Source: Streptomyces subrutilus (lineage in GTDB: Bacteria; Actinomycetota; Actinomycetes; Streptomycetales; Streptomycetaceae). From it: a stretch of DNA of 64,000 nucleotides. Both the position numbers and the translations under genes were made by a program. Every line of letters starts with the position of its first letter. Position 1 is the first letter of the stretch. A model generated the notes under the pieces. It saw nothing but the letters and a program-made list of their open reading frames with translations. It ran no database searches and was not told the origin of the DNA. Of the stretch, positions 61,511-64,000 are shown piece by piece. The stretch is taken from assembly GCF_008704535.1 (NCBI RefSeq), contig NZ_CP023701.1, positions 5,622,001 to 5,686,000 on the forward strand, read 5' to 3'.

Positions 61511-62761
61511 TCAGAGTGCCTGGGAAGCGGGCTTCACCATGCCGCGCACTGTGCGCGACTTCACAAAGTCGCCCATGGCCGTCATCTCCCACTCGCCCGT
61601 GAACTGCTTGATGAGCTTGGCCATCAGCACGCCCGTCTGCGGTTCGGCGCCGGTCAGGTCGAAGCGCACCAGCTCCTCGCCGCTCGCGGCGTCGATGAGG
61701 CGGCAGTAGGCCTTGGCGACCTCGGAGAACTTCTGCCCGGAGAAGGAGTTGACGGTGAAGACCAGGCCGGTGGCGTCGGCGGGCAGCCGGCCCAGGTCCA
61801 CGACGATCACCTCGTCGTCACCGGCGCCGTCGCCGGTGAGGTTGTCACCGGAGTGCTTGACGGCGCCGCCCAGGATGGACAGCTTGCCGAAGTAGCAGCT
61901 GTCGATGTGGTTGCGCTGCGGGCCGTACGCGATGACGGAGGCGTCGAGGTCGATGTCCTTGCCGCGGAACGCGGGCTCCCAGCCCAGGCCCATCTTCACC
62001 GTGGAGAGCAGCGGGCGGCCGCCCTTGACCAGGGAGACGGTCTGGTTCTTCTGGAGGTCGACCCGGCCCTTGTCCAGGTTGATCTTCCCGGCGCCGGGCG
62101 CGGCGGCCGGGGCCGGGGCGGCCGGAGCGGGAGCGGCCGGGGCCGGCGTGTTCGCACCGGCGGTGAGCCACGGGGACACCGGGTGGGCCGGGGGAGCGGC
62201 GGGGGCCGCCGGGGGAGCGGGCGGCGCGGCGGAGGCGGCCGCGGCGGCCGGCGCCGGCTCCTCCTCCACGGAGACCCCGAAGTCGGTGGCGATGCCGGCC
62301 AGGCCGTTCGCGTACCCCTGGCCCACCGCGCGCACCTTCCACACGCCGCCGCGCTGGTAGACCTCGACGACCACGAGGGCCGTCTCGGTGCCCAGCTGCG
62401 GCGGGGTGAAGGCGGCGATCACCGCTCCGCCGTCCGCGTCGCGCACGGTGGCGGTGGGCTCGACGCCCTGGAAGGACTGTCCGGCGGCGTCGGGGCTGGC
62501 GGTGACCACGATCCGCTCGATGCCCGGCGGCAGCGCGGCCGTGTCCACCGTGATCGAGTCCGGCGCCGCACCGCCCCCGGACCGGTAGGCGACACCGGGC
62601 CCGGAGGGCTGGTTGAAGAAGATGAAGTCGGCGTCGGAGCGCACCTTGCCGTCCGCGGTGAGCAGCAGGGCCGACACGTCGAGCCGTACCGGCGCGGCCA
62701 CGTCCACCGTCACGCGGACGGCGTTGAGCGGCAGGTTGGAACCAGGGGTCATAGCGGTCAT
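61511..62761 (-). CDS. TerD-family protein with two TerD-like domains
   Basis: 416 residues from the ATG at 62761; a second ATG three codons later (MTPGSNLPLNAVRV) is also likely. Residues ~1-180 form one TerD domain (ALLLTADGKVRSDADFIFFN, RIVVTASPDAAGQSFQGVEP, YQRGGVWKVRAVGQGYANGL). An Ala/Pro-rich linker of ~60 residues follows, then a second TerD-like domain (~235-410) with LDASVIAYGPQRNHIDSCYF, KHSGDNLTGDGAGDDEVIVV and VRFDLTGAEPQTGVLMAKLI, including Asp pairs that bind calcium. TerD proteins act in stress and tellurite resistance in the cytoplasm. The linker type and the WKVRAVGQGYA segment match the left-edge gene. Confidence 0.88.
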   Translation of the reverse strand: MTAMTPGSNLPLNAVRVTVDVAAPVRLDVSALLLTADGKVRSDADFIFFNQPSGPGVAYRSGGGAAPDSITVDTAALPPGIERIVVTASPDAAGQSFQGVEPTATVRDADGGAVIAAFTPPQLGTETALVVVEVYQRGGVWKVRAVGQGYANGLAGIATDFGVSVEEEPAPAAAAASAAPPAPPAAPAAPPAHPVSPWLTAGANTPAPAAPAPAAPAPAAAPGAGKINLDKGRVDLQKNQTVSLVKGGRPLLSTVKMGLGWEPAFRGKDIDLDASVIAYGPQRNHIDSCYFGKLSILGGAVKHSGDNLTGDGAGDDEVIVVDLGRLPADATGLVFTVNSFSGQKFSEVAKAYCRLIDAASGEELVRFDLTGAEPQTGVLMAKLIKQFTGEWEMTAMGDFVKSRTVRGMVKPASQAL

Positions 62762-62796
62762 GCCGGGAGAACGACCGGGGGTGCTTTGCCGTTCCC

Positions 62797-63036
62797 TTAC
62801 CCTCGCGACGGATTTCGGCGCCGGTTGCGCGGGTGGTCCTTGGCCGCGCGCTCGTTGCCGAGCTTGTACGCGCCGGTCCAGCGGGCCATCACCAGCTGGG
62901 CGTCGCCGGACTCCACCTCCACCAGGAACTTCTCGGCCCGTCCGCCGCGCAGGGTGGCCGCGGCGCGTCCCCGGTGGGTGATCGCGACCGCGTGGTCGCC
63001 CAGTCGTTCGTACGCGAATCCGTGCGGTCCCGTCAT
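62797..63036 (-). CDS. Small conserved protein of unknown function
   Basis: 79 residues from the ATG at 63036. It starts MTGPHGFAYERLGDHAVAIT and continues with a compact mixed fold containing RAEKFLVEVESGDAQLVMAR. The tail is basic (RAAKDHPRNRRRNPSRG). No signal peptide. It lies 35 bases upstream of the TerD gene on the same strand, so they may be co-transcribed. No function can be assigned. Confidence 0.65.
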   Translation of the reverse strand: MTGPHGFAYERLGDHAVAITHRGRAAATLRGGRAEKFLVEVESGDAQLVMARWTGAYKLGNERAAKDHPRNRRRNPSRG

Positions 63037-63083
63037 GGCCCGCAGCCTGCCGGGCCGCGGGCGGCGCGGCAACGGAAATACCG

Positions 63084-63118
63084 CACGACCCACGACCCAC
63101 GACCCACGACCCACGGCC
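63084..63118. repeat. Tandem CACGACC heptamers
   Basis: CACGACC is repeated four times and followed by CACGGCC, between the aldehyde dehydrogenase stop and the start of the small 79-residue gene. Five units of 7 bases in all. Confidence 0.85.
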
Positions 63119-63143
63119 CCCGGGCGCGCGCCGGGGCCCGGCC

Positions 63144-64000
63144 TCAGCCGCCCGTGACGCGGCGCGGCACCCCGAGCGGGTTGGCCTCGCGCAGTTCCGG
63201 CGGCAGCAGGGGGTCCGGGACGGACTGGTACGCCACCGGCCGCAGCCAGCGCTCGATCGCGGTGCCGCCGACCGAGGTGGAGTGCGAGGTCGCCGCCGGG
63301 TACGGGCCGCCGTGGTGCTGGGCCGGGGCCACCGCGACCCCGGTCGGCCAACCGTTGACGACGACGCGGCCGGCGAGCCCGGTGACCTGGCCGATCAGCG
63401 CGGCCGCCGGTCCCGGCGCACCCAGCGCCTCGTCCCGCGACAGCTGGAGGGTGGCGCTGAGGTTGCCCGGGAGGCGCCCGAGCACGGCCGCGGCCTCGTC
63501 CTGCGAGGCGTAGCGGGCGACCACGGTCACCGGGCCGAAGCACTCCTCCAGCAGCAGTGCGTGCGCCCCGCCCTCGACGAGCCGGGCGGCCGGCACGGTG
63601 AGGAAGCCCGCGCCGACGGTGTGCTCACCGCCCGAGCCGGGCGTGACGGGCGCGCCCACCCCGGGCAGCGCCCCGCGCTCGCGCACGCCGGCGACGAAGT
63701 TCTCCCGCATCCGGTGGTCCAGCAGCACCCCGGGCTCGGTCTCGCCGAGGGCCTTGGCCAGCGCGCCGGCGAGCCGGTCGCCGTCCGGGCCCTCGGGCAC
63801 CAGGACCAGGCCGGGCTTCACGCAGAACTGCCCGACGCCGAGGGTGACCGCCCCCGCGAGCCCGGAGCCGATCTCGTCGGCGCGTTCGGCGGCGGCGGCC
63901 GGGGTGACCACGACGGGGTTGAGGGAGCCGAGCTCCCCGTGGAAGGGGATCGGGACGGGCCGCGCCGCGGCCGCGTCGAACAGGGCCCGGCCGCCCCGGA
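63144..64000 (-). CDS. Aldehyde dehydrogenase family protein (alpha-ketoglutaric semialdehyde type), start beyond the window
   Basis: About 285 C-terminal residues are seen; the frame is open to the right edge, so the N-terminus is missing. The visible part begins GGRALFDAAAARPVPIPFHG. ELGSLNPVVVTP is conserved. The catalytic nucleophile is in VGQFCVKPGLVLV, the Cys motif of NADP-dependent ketoglutaric semialdehyde dehydrogenases. LLLEECFGPVTVVARYAS carries the next conserved Glu, and NGWPTGVAVAPAQHHGGPYP is typical of this clade. It probably oxidises a semialdehyde formed from sugar acids or hydroxyproline; the substrate is inferred from family only. Confidence 0.85.
   Translation of the reverse strand, partial: RGGRALFDAAAARPVPIPFHGELGSLNPVVVTPAAAAERADEIGSGLAGAVTLGVGQFCVKPGLVLVPEGPDGDRLAGALAKALGETEPGVLLDHRMRENFVAGVRERGALPGVGAPVTPGSGGEHTVGAGFLTVPAARLVEGGAHALLLEECFGPVTVVARYASQDEAAAVLGRLPGNLSATLQLSRDEALGAPGPAAALIGQVTGLAGRVVVNGWPTGVAVAPAQHHGGPYPAATSHSTSVGGTAIERWLRPVAYQSVPDPLLPPELREANPLGVPRRVTGG

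Overview
This window is high-GC DNA with the codon bias and gene order of a Streptomyces (or very close actinomycete) chromosome. WhiA, a mycothiol-dependent isomerase-like protein, an actinobacterial-type DapD, OpcA and an RbpA-family protein all point the same way. No rRNA, tRNA, CRISPR array, prophage or insertion sequence was seen. The window is core chromosome with some accessory inserts. Both ends are cut: a TerD-fusion gene runs off the left edge and an aldehyde dehydrogenase runs off the right edge.

Layout. 1-5.7 kb: a TerD/FtsK-like fusion, terC behind a probable Mn-type riboswitch leader, an MFS transporter, and a metallo-beta-lactamase-fold hydrolase with a mycothiol-type isomerase. 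5.9-13.4 kb: uvrA, a PfkB-family sugar kinase, a Tat/lipoprotein Rieske protein, and a regulator divergent from a secreted papain-like protease and a membrane-anchored partner. 13.5-25.4 kb: uvrC-rapZ-yvcK-whiA with overlapping stops and starts, a secreted M14 carboxypeptidase, then gap-pgk-tpiA-secG, with stem-loops between gap and pgk and between tpiA and secG. 25.5-34.6 kb: an RbpA-family gene and pgi face the pentose-phosphate operon tkt-tal-zwf-opcA-pgl on the minus strand, so glycolysis and the pentose phosphate pathway lie side by side. 34.9-38.5 kb: haem O and haem A synthases (ctaB, ctaA) flank a small unknown gene and an amidohydrolase-like gene. 38.5-42.4 kb: an unknown repeat/HTH protein, an ABC-2 exporter and a formate/nitrite-type channel. 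42.4-49.1 kb: the complete sufR-B-D-Rieske-C-S-U-T operon for Fe-S cluster assembly. 49.2-64 kb: a tandem pair of secreted paralogues, an SMR pump with a TetR regulator, an HxlR-peroxiredoxin fusion, dapD, a secreted nuclease and a PhoX-type phosphatase (each behind a probable PHO box), unknown genes, a two-domain TerD protein and an aldehyde dehydrogenase.

How the genes work together. The central block supplies triose phosphates, pentose phosphates and NADPH. ctaA/ctaB feed cytochrome oxidase, and suf supplies the Fe-S clusters that the Rieske proteins and the SufR sensor need. The nuclease and phosphatase look like a phosphate-scavenging pair. Regulation visible in the DNA includes a riboswitch-like leader with a sequestered ribosome-binding site, a SufR-type palindrome on the sufR start codon, a palindrome before the SMR-TetR pair, repeated GTTCACAC elements at the HTH/protease divergent promoter, and many genes in which a TAnnnT -10 hexamer lies only 6-8 bases before the start codon (leaderless mRNAs).
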